Below, one piece after another: positions 15,852 to 23,877 of a stretch of 64,000 bases of DNA (positions within the stretch are counted from its first letter, which is position 1; each line of letters opens with the position of its first letter). The position numbers were made by a program, and so were the translations under genes. The notes under the pieces were generated by a model. The model was not told the origin of the DNA. It saw only the letters and a list, made by a program, of their open reading frames with translations, and made no database searches. This DNA comes from Chelativorans intermedius (GTDB lineage Bacteria > Pseudomonadota > Alphaproteobacteria > Rhizobiales > Rhizobiaceae): contig NZ_JAODNW010000001.1 of the NCBI RefSeq assembly GCF_025398255.1, forward strand, positions 372,001-436,000, written 5' to 3'.

Positions 15852-17258
15852 ATGAAGAAAACCATGACCGCCCATGCTTGCCAAAACCGGGTTCTCGGCG
15901 CCGTGACAGCGCTCGCGCTGGTTTCGGCCGCAACGATGGCGGAAGCCGAGATGCTCGACGTGGAGAAGGACGAGCTCACCTTCGGCTTCATCAAGCTCAC
16001 CGATATGGCGCCGCTCGCCGTCGCCAAGGAGCTCCATTACTTCGAGGATGAGGGGCTCTATGTCACCTTGGAGCCGCAGGCCAATTGGAAGGTGCTGCTC
16101 GACCGCGTGATTACCGGCGAGCTCGACGGCGCGCACATGCTTGCCGGCCAGCCGCTGGCGGCGACGATCGGCTTCGGCACCAAGGCGCACATCGTCACCC
16201 CCTTTTCCATGGACCTGAACGGCAACGGCATCACCGTCTCCAACGAAGTGTGGGAGATGATGAAGGAGCATGTGCCGATGGGCGAAGACGGCAAGCCGGT
16301 CCACCCCATCAAGGCCGATGCCCTGAAGCCCGTGGTCGATCAGTTCAAGGCGGAAGGCAAGCCCTTCAACATGGGCATGGTCTTTCCCGTCTCCACCCAC
16401 AATTACGAGCTGCGCTACTGGCTCGCCTCGGGCGGCATCCACCCCGGTTTCTATTCGAAGACCGATGTCTCCGGCCAGATCAAGGCCGATGCCTTCCTCT
16501 CCGTGACGCCGCCGCCGCAGATGCCCGCCACGCTGGAGGCTGGAACCATCCACGGCTATTGCGTTGGCGAGCCGTGGAACCAGCAGGCCGTCTTCAAGGG
16601 TATCGGCGTGCCGGTCATCACCGATTACGAGATCTGGAAGAACAATCCCGAGAAGGTGTTCGGGCTGACGGCGGAGTTCGTGGAGAAGTATCCCAACACA
16701 ACGCTTGCCATCACAAAGGCGTTGATCCGCGCCGCCAAGTGGCTGGACGAGAACGACAATGCCAACCGCATGGAAGCGGTGGAGATCCTCGCGCGGTCCG
16801 AATATGTGGGGGCGGATGCCGAGGTCATCGCCAACTCGATGACCGGCACCTTCGAATATGAGAAGGGAGACAAGCGGGCAGTGCCCGACTTCAACGTCTT
16901 CTTCCGCTACTTCGCCACCTATCCCTACTACTCGGACGCCATCTGGTACCTCACCCAGATGCGCCGCTGGGGGCAGATCGCAGAGCACAAGCCGGACGAT
17001 TGGTATCACGAAGTGGCCAGAACCGTTTACCGGCCCGACATCTATCTGGAAGCCGCCAGGATGCTGGTGGAGGAGGGATTGGTCGACGAGGCCGATTTCC
17101 CCTGGGACTCCGACGGCTATCGCGCGCCGACACCGGCCGCCGACATCATCGACGGCATCTCCTACGACGGCCGCAAGCCCAACGCCTACATCGATTCGCT
17201 GCCCATCGGCCTGAAGGCCAATCAGACGGTGGAAGGCACCGAGGTCGTCGGCGGCTGA
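15852..17258 (+). CDS. nrtA: NrtA, nitrate/nitrite ABC importer substrate-binding protein
   Basis: A 468-residue periplasmic nitrate-binding protein with a Sec-type signal peptide ([11 protein letters not shown], hydrophobic stretch, cleavage near AEAEM at about residue 33). Blocks shared with NrtA include [55 protein letters not shown] and [14 protein letters not shown] sits 6 bases before the ATG. It passes nitrate to NrtB and the double ATPase encoded next. Expression should depend on sigma-54 initiation and NasT antitermination in the leader. Confidence 0.93.
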   Translation: MKKTMTAHACQNRVLGAVTALALVSAATMAEAEMLDVEKDELTFGFIKLTDMAPLAVAKELHYFEDEGLYVTLEPQANWKVLLDRVITGELDGAHMLAGQPLAATIGFGTKAHIVTPFSMDLNGNGITVSNEVWEMMKEHVPMGEDGKPVHPIKADALKPVVDQFKAEGKPFNMGMVFPVSTHNYELRYWLASGGIHPGFYSKTDVSGQIKADAFLSVTPPPQMPATLEAGTIHGYCVGEPWNQQAVFKGIGVPVITDYEIWKNNPEKVFGLTAEFVEKYPNTTLAITKALIRAAKWLDENDNANRMEAVEILARSEYVGADAEVIANSMTGTFEYEKGDKRAVPDFNVFFRYFATYPYYSDAIWYLTQMRRWGQIAEHKPDDWYHEVARTVYRPDIYLEAARMLVEEGLVDEADFPWDSDGYRAPTPAADIIDGISYDGRKPNAYIDSLPIGLKANQTVEGTEVVGG

Positions 17259-17328
17259 AAGGCCGTATGAAAGGGGCGGGGGCCGAGGGGCGCCCGCCGA
17301 ACGAGAAGCACACCCAAGGAACCCGACT

Positions 17329-18411
17329 ATGACGAATGCGAGCGATGCCATTGCAACCGCCGCCGGGCGGGAGGCGCGCAGGGAGCGCCTCTTCACCCGC
17401 ATCAACAAGGCTGCCGGCTGGCTGGACGCGCTGGGACTGTCCTGGTTGACCCCGCTCCTGAAGATCGCCGCCGGCGACAGCCCGCGCGAACAGTTCTCCG
17501 AGCTGAAGCGGGTGCTCCTCGTGCCGCTCGTCGGGATCGGTCTCTTCCTCGCCGCCTGGGGTATTCTCGCTCCGCAGGTGCAGACCTCGCTGGGCGCCAT
17601 TCCCGGCCCGGTGCAGGTGTGGCAGCAGGCGGTCAACCTGTGGGAGGACCACAGGGCCGAGCGGCAGAAGGCTTTGGAGTTCTACGAGCGCCAGGAGGCG
17701 CGCAACGCCAAGCTGATTGCGGACGGGCGGGAAGACCGGGTGAAGTGGCGCGACTATACGGGCCGGCCGACCTATCTCGACCAGATTGCCACCTCGCTGC
17801 TGACGGTGGGGCTCGGCTTCGCCTTCGCCACGCTGGTGGCCGTGCCGCTCGGCATTGCCTGCGGCCTGTCGCGCACGGTCAACGGCGCGGTCAACCCGCT
17901 GATCCAGATCTTCAAGCCGGTTTCGCCGCTGGCGTGGCTGCCCATCGTCACCATGGTGGTCTCGGCACTCTATGTGGATACGGTGGATTGGTTGCCGAAG
18001 TCGCTTCTGATCTCGGCGATCACGGTCACGCTCTGCTCGCTGTGGCCGACGCTCATCAACACCGCGCTCGGCGTCGCCTCCGTCGACAAGGATCTGATGA
18101 ATGTCGGCCGCGTGTTGCAGCTTCCAACGGCCAGGATCATCACGAAGCTGGTGCTGCCCTCCGCCCTGCCGTTGATCTTCACGGGGCTTCGCCTGTCTCT
18201 CGGCGTCGGCTGGATGGTGCTGATCGCGGCGGAAATGCTGGCGCAGAACCCCGGCCTCGGCAAGTTCGTGTGGGACGAGTTCCAGAACGGCTCTTCGCAG
18301 TCGCTTGCCAAGATCATGGTGGCGGTGCTGACCATCGGCATCATCGGCTTCCTGCTTGACCGGCTGATGTATGCGCTGCAGCGCGCCTTCACCTTCTCGG
18401 CAAACCGCTAG
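17329..18411 (+). CDS. nrtB: NrtB, nitrate/nitrite ABC importer permease
   Basis: A 360-residue inner-membrane permease of the NitT/TauT family. A charged N-terminal region with one early helix (LLVPLVGIGLFLAAWGI) and a hydrophilic stretch (HRAERQKALEFYERQEARNAKL, in part coiled) precede a bundle of five to six helices. The EAA-like coupling segment is around VGRVLQLPTARIITKLVLPSALP. It follows nrtA by 70 bp and precedes nrtC by 9 bp. The long hydrophilic insert is typical of proteobacterial nitrate permeases. Confidence 0.92.
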   Translation: MTNASDAIATAAGREARRERLFTRINKAAGWLDALGLSWLTPLLKIAAGDSPREQFSELKRVLLVPLVGIGLFLAAWGILAPQVQTSLGAIPGPVQVWQQAVNLWEDHRAERQKALEFYERQEARNAKLIADGREDRVKWRDYTGRPTYLDQIATSLLTVGLGFAFATLVAVPLGIACGLSRTVNGAVNPLIQIFKPVSPLAWLPIVTMVVSALYVDTVDWLPKSLLISAITVTLCSLWPTLINTALGVASVDKDLMNVGRVLQLPTARIITKLVLPSALPLIFTGLRLSLGVGWMVLIAAEMLAQNPGLGKFVWDEFQNGSSQSLAKIMVAVLTIGIIGFLLDRLMYALQRAFTFSANR

Positions 18412-18420
18412 GAGGCGAGG

Positions 18421-20172
18421 ATGGCATTTCTGGAAATCTCCGGGCTTTCCAAGCACTATGGCGAGGGTGCAAGGCGCAATCCCGTGCTTACCGATATCAA
18501 CCTGAAGGTGGCGGAGGGCGAGTTCATCGCCATTGTGGGCTTCTCGGGCTCGGGCAAGACGACGCTGATTTCGGCGCTTGCCGGGCTCGTGAAGCCCGAT
18601 GCCGGGGGCGTCATCTTCAAGGGCAGGGAAGTGGACGGGCCGGGGCCCGAGCGTGGCGTTGTCTTCCAGTCCTATTCGCTGATGCCCTGGCTGTCGGTGG
18701 AAGGCAATGTGGCGCTCGCCGTCGATCAGGTCTTCAAGGCAAGCCCCCGGGCGGAGCGCCGCGCCATCGTCGAGAAGTACATCGAGATGGTGGGCCTCTC
18801 CCATGCGCGCGACCGCAGGCCGGCCGAGCTGTCCGGCGGCATGCGCCAGCGGGTGGCCGTGGCGCGGGCGTTGGCCATGCAGCCGCAGGTGCTTCTCATG
18901 GACGAGCCGCTGTCGGCGCTCGACGCGCTGACGCGCGCCAAGCTGCAGGACGAGTTCGCAGCGATCTGCGAACAGGAGAAGAAGACCATCATCCTGGTGA
19001 CCAACGATGTGGACGAGGCCATCCTGCTGGCCGACCGCATCGTCCCGCTGACGCCGGGGCCGGACGCCCGTTTCGGACCGGAGTTCAGGGTCGATCTGCC
19101 GCGCCCGCGCGACAGGGCGGCCATGAACTCGGATCCCACCTTCATCCGCCTGCGCGCCGAGGTGACGCAGTATCTCATGGAGATCGGTGCTGCGCGCGGG
19201 GCCGATGTGGAGCGCGAGATCGTGCTGCCCAATGTCGTGCCGATCACGCAGGCGGGGCGGCCGCCCGGTGTCCGTGAGGCGGCGGCCAGACATCCGCTGA
19301 AGGAGCGCTATCTGGAGTTCAGCCAGCTCAAGAAGGTCTATCCCACGCCCAAGGGGCCGCTGACAGTGGTCGACGGCTTCGACCTGAAGGTCGCCAGGGG
19401 CGAGTTCATCACGCTGATCGGCCATTCGGGCTGTGGCAAGTCGACGGTGCTCACGATGGCCGCTGGGCTGAATCCCATTTCCGAGGGCGGCATCATTCTC
19501 GACGGAACCGAGGTTTCGGGAGCCGGGCCGGAGCGGGCCGTCGTCTTCCAGTCGCCCTCGCTGATGCCCTGGCTGACGGCCTATCAGAATGTCGAGCTCG
19601 GCGTCGACAGGGTCTATCCGGGTGCCAGCAGGGCGGAAAAGCGGGACGTCATCGAATACTACCTTGCGCGCGTCGGTCTTGCCGATGCCATGCACCGGCT
19701 GGCCTCCGACCTCTCCAACGGCATGAAGCAGCGCGTCGGCATCGCGCGCGCCTTTGCGCTCTCTCCCAAGCTGCTCCTGCTCGACGAGCCCTTCGGAATG
19801 CTCGACAGCCTTACCCGCTGGGAGCTGCAGGACGTGCTCATGGAGGTGTGGGCGCGCACGCAGGTTACCGCCATCTGCGTCACCCACGATGTGGACGAAG
19901 CCATCCTGCTGGCCGACCGGGTGGTGATGATGTCGAACGGCCCGAACGCCAAGATCGGCAACATCATGGAGGTGGATCTGCCGCGCCCGCGCTCGCGCGC
20001 CGCGCTTCTCGCACACCCCGACTACTACGCCTATCGCGAGGAGCTTCTGGAGTTCCTGGAGGCTTACGAGGGCGGGGCGAACCCCGGCGAAGAGCAACTT
20101 CGATCGATCAGTGAAAGGCGGGCGGCACGCATCGCCCGCCAGAAGGAAACGCGCCTTGCTGCAGCGGAGTGA
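18421..20172 (+). CDS. nrtC: NrtC-type fused double ATPase of the nitrate ABC importer
   Basis: A 583-residue protein with two complete ABC domains in tandem (about 1-250 and 293-540). NBD1 has Walker A GFSGSGKTT, signature LSGGM (137-141), Walker B VLLMDEP, but VTND in place of the switch-histidine motif: residue 195 is Asn. NBD2 has GHSGCGKST, signature LSNGM (431-435), LLLLDEP and intact VTHD (His489). One composite site is therefore canonical and the other degenerate. It powers NrtAB. Unlike cyanobacterial NrtC, no NrtA-like C-terminal domain is present. Confidence 0.9.
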   Translation: MAFLEISGLSKHYGEGARRNPVLTDINLKVAEGEFIAIVGFSGSGKTTLISALAGLVKPDAGGVIFKGREVDGPGPERGVVFQSYSLMPWLSVEGNVALAVDQVFKASPRAERRAIVEKYIEMVGLSHARDRRPAELSGGMRQRVAVARALAMQPQVLLMDEPLSALDALTRAKLQDEFAAICEQEKKTIILVTNDVDEAILLADRIVPLTPGPDARFGPEFRVDLPRPRDRAAMNSDPTFIRLRAEVTQYLMEIGAARGADVEREIVLPNVVPITQAGRPPGVREAAARHPLKERYLEFSQLKKVYPTPKGPLTVVDGFDLKVARGEFITLIGHSGCGKSTVLTMAAGLNPISEGGIILDGTEVSGAGPERAVVFQSPSLMPWLTAYQNVELGVDRVYPGASRAEKRDVIEYYLARVGLADAMHRLASDLSNGMKQRVGIARAFALSPKLLLLDEPFGMLDSLTRWELQDVLMEVWARTQVTAICVTHDVDEAILLADRVVMMSNGPNAKIGNIMEVDLPRPRSRAALLAHPDYYAYREELLEFLEAYEGGANPGEEQLRSISERRAARIARQKETRLAAAE

Positions 20173-20176
20173 ACCC

Positions 20177-22624
20177 ATGAAGAGAAAACTCGTCGTCATC
20201 GGCGCCGGCATGGCCTCCGGGCGCATGCTCGAACATCTGTTCGAGGCCGAAGAACAGGCATTCGACGTGACCCTTTTCGGCGCAGAGCCGCGCGGCAACT
20301 ACAACCGCATCATGCTGTCGCCGGTGCTGGCTGGAGAAAAGACCTTCGAGGAGATCGTCACCCATGATGCGCACTGGTATGCCGCCCATGACGTGACCTG
20401 CCGCTTCGGCGAGACGGTCACCAGGATCGACCGCCAGTCGAAGGTCGTCTTCTCCAAGGGCGGGGAAACCCCATACGACAAGCTGGTGATCGCCACGGGG
20501 TCCGCTCCCTTCATCATTCCCGTGGCGGGCAGGGACCTGCCCGGCGTGATGGCATTCCGCGACCTCGACGATGTCAATGCCATGGTGGCGGCAGCCGAGA
20601 GGCCCGGCGCAAGAGCCGTCGTCATCGGCGGCGGCCTTCTGGGGCTCGAAGCGGCGGCAGCCCTGCGCGCGCGCGGCATGGAGGTGGTGGTGCTACACCT
20701 GATGGGCCACCTGATGGAGCGCCAGCTCGACCCCGCCGCAGGCTATCTCCTGCAGAAGGAACTCGAGGGCCGCGGGATCAAGATCCACACAAAGGCGCAG
20801 ACCAAGGCGATCCTCGGCGAGGATCGTGCAGAGGCCGTGCTTCTGGAGGATGGCACGGTCTATCCCGCAGACCTGGTGGTGATGGCTGTCGGCATTCGCC
20901 CTGAGACCCGTATCGCGGTGGATGCGGGGCTCGATGTCGAGCGTGGCATCGTCGTCAACGACCAGATGGTCAGCTCGGATCCCGACATCCTGGCCATCGG
21001 AGAGTGCGTGGAGCACGAGCGCATCTGCTACGGCCTTGTCGCCCCGCTTTACGACATGGCCAGGGTGGCCGCCAGGACGCTGCGCGGCATGCCGGCCGCC
21101 TTCCGTCCCGTCGAGACGGCAACGCAGCTCAAAGTAACCGGCGTAAACCTCTATTCTGCCGGCGATTTTGCCGATGGCGAGGATCGCGAGGAGATCGTTT
21201 TGCGCGATGCCTCCGCCGGCATCTACAAGCGGCTTGTGCTCAAGGACGACCGCATCCTCGGCGCCGTGCTTTATGGCGATACCGCCGATGGCGCCTGGTT
21301 CTTCGACCTGCTCAAGAAGGGCACGGACGTTTCGCAGATGCGCGAGACGCTCATCTTCGGCCAGGCCTATCAGGGAGGGGGTGAGGCGGACCCTATGGCG
21401 GCCGTTGCAGCCTTGCCGGATGATGCGGAGATCTGCGGCTGCAACGGCGTGTGCAAGGGAAAGATCGTCTCCACGATCCGGGAGAAGGGGCTGACGGCGC
21501 TCGACGATGTGCGCGCCCACACCAAGGCTTCTTCATCCTGCGGCACGTGCACGGGGCTCGTCGAGCAGCTGATGAAGCTGACACTGGGCGATGCCTATAA
21601 TCCGACCACCGTTCAGCCCATGTGCGGCTGCACCGATCTCGGCCACGACGATGTGCGTCGCCTCATCAGGGCGAAGAAGCTCAAGACCATTCCCGCCGTC
21701 ATGCAGGAACTGGAATGGAAGACCTCCTGCGGCTGCGCCAAATGCCGGCCGGCGCTCAACTACTACCTTGTCTGCGACTGGCCGGACGAATATGCCGACG
21801 ACTACCAGTCGCGTTTCATCAATGAGCGCGTGCATGCAAACATCCAGAAGGACGGCACCTATTCCGTGGTGCCGCGCATGTGGGGCGGCGTCACCTCGGC
21901 GAGGGAGCTGCGTGCCATCGCCGACGTGGTGGACAAGTTCAACATTCCGACCGTGAAAGTCACCGGCGGCCAGCGCATCGACATGCTGGGCATCAGGAAG
22001 GAGGACCTGCCTGCCGTGTGGGCCGAGCTGGGCAAGGCCGGTTTCGTCTCCGGCCACGCCTATGCGAAGGGCCTGCGCACGGTGAAGACCTGCGTGGGCT
22101 CGGACTGGTGCCGTTTCGGCACGCAGGATTCCACCGGACTGGGCATCCGCATCGAGAAGTTCATGTGGGGCTCGTGGACGCCGGCCAAGGTGAAGATGGC
22201 GGTCTCGGGCTGCCCCAGAAACTGCGCGGAGGCCACCTGCAAGGATGTGGGCGTGATCTGCGTGGACTCCGGCTTTGAGATCCACTTCGCCGGCGCGGCC
22301 GGCCTCGACATCAAGGGCACCGAGAAGCTTGGCCTGGTGACGAGCGAGGACGAGGCGCTGGAGGTGATCGTGGCGCTTGTCCAGATGTATCGCGAGCAGG
22401 CGCGCTATCTGGAGCGCATCTACAAGTGGGCCAAGCGCGTCGGCTATGACGAAATCCGCCGTCAGGTGCTCGCCGACAAGGCACGGCGCAAGGAATATTT
22501 CGATCGCTTCGTCTTCTCCCAGAAGTTCGCCCAGGTCGATCCGTGGTCCGAGCGTGTCTCGGGGCGGGACAAGCACGAGTTCAAGCCGATGGCGGCAATC
22601 GGCTTTCCCCAGGCAGCGGAGTGA
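20177..22624 (+). CDS. nirB: NirB, assimilatory nitrite reductase large subunit (NADH, FAD, Fe-S, siroheme)
   Basis: An 815-residue enzyme reducing nitrite to ammonium. Residues 1-400 hold FAD and NAD(P)H folds (VVIGAGMASGRML; VVIGGGLLGLEAAAAL). Cysteine clusters CGCNGVCKG...CGTC (about 419-456) and CGC...CGCAKC (about 481-520) are BFD-like Fe-S regions. The sirohaem/4Fe-4S ligands are TCVGSDWC (about 637-643) and SGCPRNC...TC (about 678-690). The ATG at 20177 is 4 bp after the nrtC stop. NirD is encoded next. No siroheme synthase is in this window. Confidence 0.93.
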   Translation: MKRKLVVIGAGMASGRMLEHLFEAEEQAFDVTLFGAEPRGNYNRIMLSPVLAGEKTFEEIVTHDAHWYAAHDVTCRFGETVTRIDRQSKVVFSKGGETPYDKLVIATGSAPFIIPVAGRDLPGVMAFRDLDDVNAMVAAAERPGARAVVIGGGLLGLEAAAALRARGMEVVVLHLMGHLMERQLDPAAGYLLQKELEGRGIKIHTKAQTKAILGEDRAEAVLLEDGTVYPADLVVMAVGIRPETRIAVDAGLDVERGIVVNDQMVSSDPDILAIGECVEHERICYGLVAPLYDMARVAARTLRGMPAAFRPVETATQLKVTGVNLYSAGDFADGEDREEIVLRDASAGIYKRLVLKDDRILGAVLYGDTADGAWFFDLLKKGTDVSQMRETLIFGQAYQGGGEADPMAAVAALPDDAEICGCNGVCKGKIVSTIREKGLTALDDVRAHTKASSSCGTCTGLVEQLMKLTLGDAYNPTTVQPMCGCTDLGHDDVRRLIRAKKLKTIPAVMQELEWKTSCGCAKCRPALNYYLVCDWPDEYADDYQSRFINERVHANIQKDGTYSVVPRMWGGVTSARELRAIADVVDKFNIPTVKVTGGQRIDMLGIRKEDLPAVWAELGKAGFVSGHAYAKGLRTVKTCVGSDWCRFGTQDSTGLGIRIEKFMWGSWTPAKVKMAVSGCPRNCAEATCKDVGVICVDSGFEIHFAGAAGLDIKGTEKLGLVTSEDEALEVIVALVQMYREQARYLERIYKWAKRVGYDEIRRQVLADKARRKEYFDRFVFSQKFAQVDPWSERVSGRDKHEFKPMAAIGFPQAAE

Positions 22625-22629
22625 ATGCG

Positions 22630-22965
22630 ATGAACGATTGGGTGGAAATCGGCCGGCTCGACGACATTCCGCGCCGCGGGGCGCGCTGTGTTGAGACGCC
22701 CCTCGGCCGGGTCGCGGTTTTCCGCACGGCAAGCGACGAGGTCTATGCCATCGAAGACCGCTGTCCGCACAGGGGCGGGCCTCTCAGCCAGGGCATCGTG
22801 CACGGGGCGGAAGTGACCTGCCCGTTGCACAACTGGGTCTTTTCGCTGGAGACCGGCCTTGCGCAGGGGGCCGACGAGGGCGTCGTGCGCACCTTCGCGC
22901 TCAAGCGCGAGGGGGAGCGGATCTTCATGGATGCAACCACGGTGCTGGCAATGGCGGCGGAGTGA
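22630..22965 (+). CDS. nirD: NirD, nitrite reductase small subunit (Rieske-type)
   Basis: A 111-residue Rieske-fold protein with cluster ligands CPHRGGPLSQG and CPLHNWVFSLETG, both CxH/CxxH pairs intact. It accompanies NirB as the small subunit. The ATG at 22630 (MNDWVEIG) is 6 bp after the nirB stop. A GTG at 22621 overlapping that stop would add three residues. Confidence 0.92.
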   Translation: MNDWVEIGRLDDIPRRGARCVETPLGRVAVFRTASDEVYAIEDRCPHRGGPLSQGIVHGAEVTCPLHNWVFSLETGLAQGADEGVVRTFALKREGERIFMDATTVLAMAAE

Positions 22966-23016
22966 GCGCTCCCGCCACCCTCCCGGGCACCTTTCCAGCC
23001 GAATGAGGAAGCAGTC

Positions 23017-23868
23017 ATGTCTTACGTTCAGCCGACGGACTTTGTCACCAAGATGATCGACTCGGGTGAGGCGAAGGTCTTCATGTCCACGCGAGACACG
23101 TTGATCCGCGCCTATATGGCGGGTGCCATCCTGGCGCTGGCGGCGGCCTTCGCTGTCACCATTTCGGTGCAGACGGGCGAGCCGCTCGCCGGGGCCATTC
23201 TCTTTCCCGTGGGTTTCTGCCTGCTCTACCTGATGGGCTTCGATCTTCTTACCGGCGTCTTCACCCTCGTGCCACTGGCGCTCATCGACAAGCGCCCGGG
23301 CGTGACGTTCGGGGGTGTCATGCGCAACTGGGGCCTTGTCTTCATCGGCAATTTCGCCGGCGCGCTCACCGTGGCGGTGATGATGGCCATCATCTTCACC
23401 TTTGGCTTCTCGACGGAGCCGAACGCCGTCGGCCAGAAGATTGGCACCATAGGGGAGGGGCGCACCGTGGGGTACGCCGCCCATGGCGCGGCAGGCATGC
23501 TCACGCTCTTCATTCGCGGGGTGCTGTGCAACTGGATGGTCTCGACCGGTGTCGTTGCCGCGATGATGTCGAATTCCGTCTCGGGCAAGGTCATCGGCAT
23601 GTGGATGCCCATCATGCTGTTTTTCTATATGGGCTTCGAGCATTCCATCGTGAATATGTTCCTGTTCCCCTCGGGGTTGATGCTCGGCGGCGATTTCTCG
23701 GTGACGGACTATCTACTGTGGAACGAGATCCCGACGGTGGTCGGCAATCTGGTGGGCGGGCTCACCTTTGTCGGCCTCACCCTTTACGCCACGCACCATC
23801 GCACCGGGCAGAGGCACGAGCCGCGAGCCGGCAAGATGGGCGAACCCGTGCGCGTTCCGGCGGAGTAG
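23017..23868 (+). CDS. nirC: Formate/nitrite transporter (NirC/FocA family)
   Basis: A 283-residue channel of the pentameric FNT family with six hydrophobic helices. Family features include the ARAYMAGAILALAAAF-type first helix, GFCLLYLMG, the RNWGLVFIGNFAGA segment (one of the pore loops) and GVLCNWMVSTGV. Placed between nirD and nasA, it most likely moves nitrite across the inner membrane, either importing it or relieving build-up. Formate transport cannot be excluded by sequence alone. Confidence 0.88.
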   Translation: MSYVQPTDFVTKMIDSGEAKVFMSTRDTLIRAYMAGAILALAAAFAVTISVQTGEPLAGAILFPVGFCLLYLMGFDLLTGVFTLVPLALIDKRPGVTFGGVMRNWGLVFIGNFAGALTVAVMMAIIFTFGFSTEPNAVGQKIGTIGEGRTVGYAAHGAAGMLTLFIRGVLCNWMVSTGVVAAMMSNSVSGKVIGMWMPIMLFFYMGFEHSIVNMFLFPSGLMLGGDFSVTDYLLWNEIPTVVGNLVGGLTFVGLTLYATHHRTGQRHEPRAGKMGEPVRVPAE

Positions 23869-23877
23869 GGCTGCGCC

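Noticed and set aside
15408-20298. Two very long reverse-strand frames (742 and 1050 codons) opposite nrtA, nrtB and nrtC
   Set aside because: Same explanation: low-complexity His/Gly/Arg-rich translations mirroring conserved forward genes, with no start context or family match.
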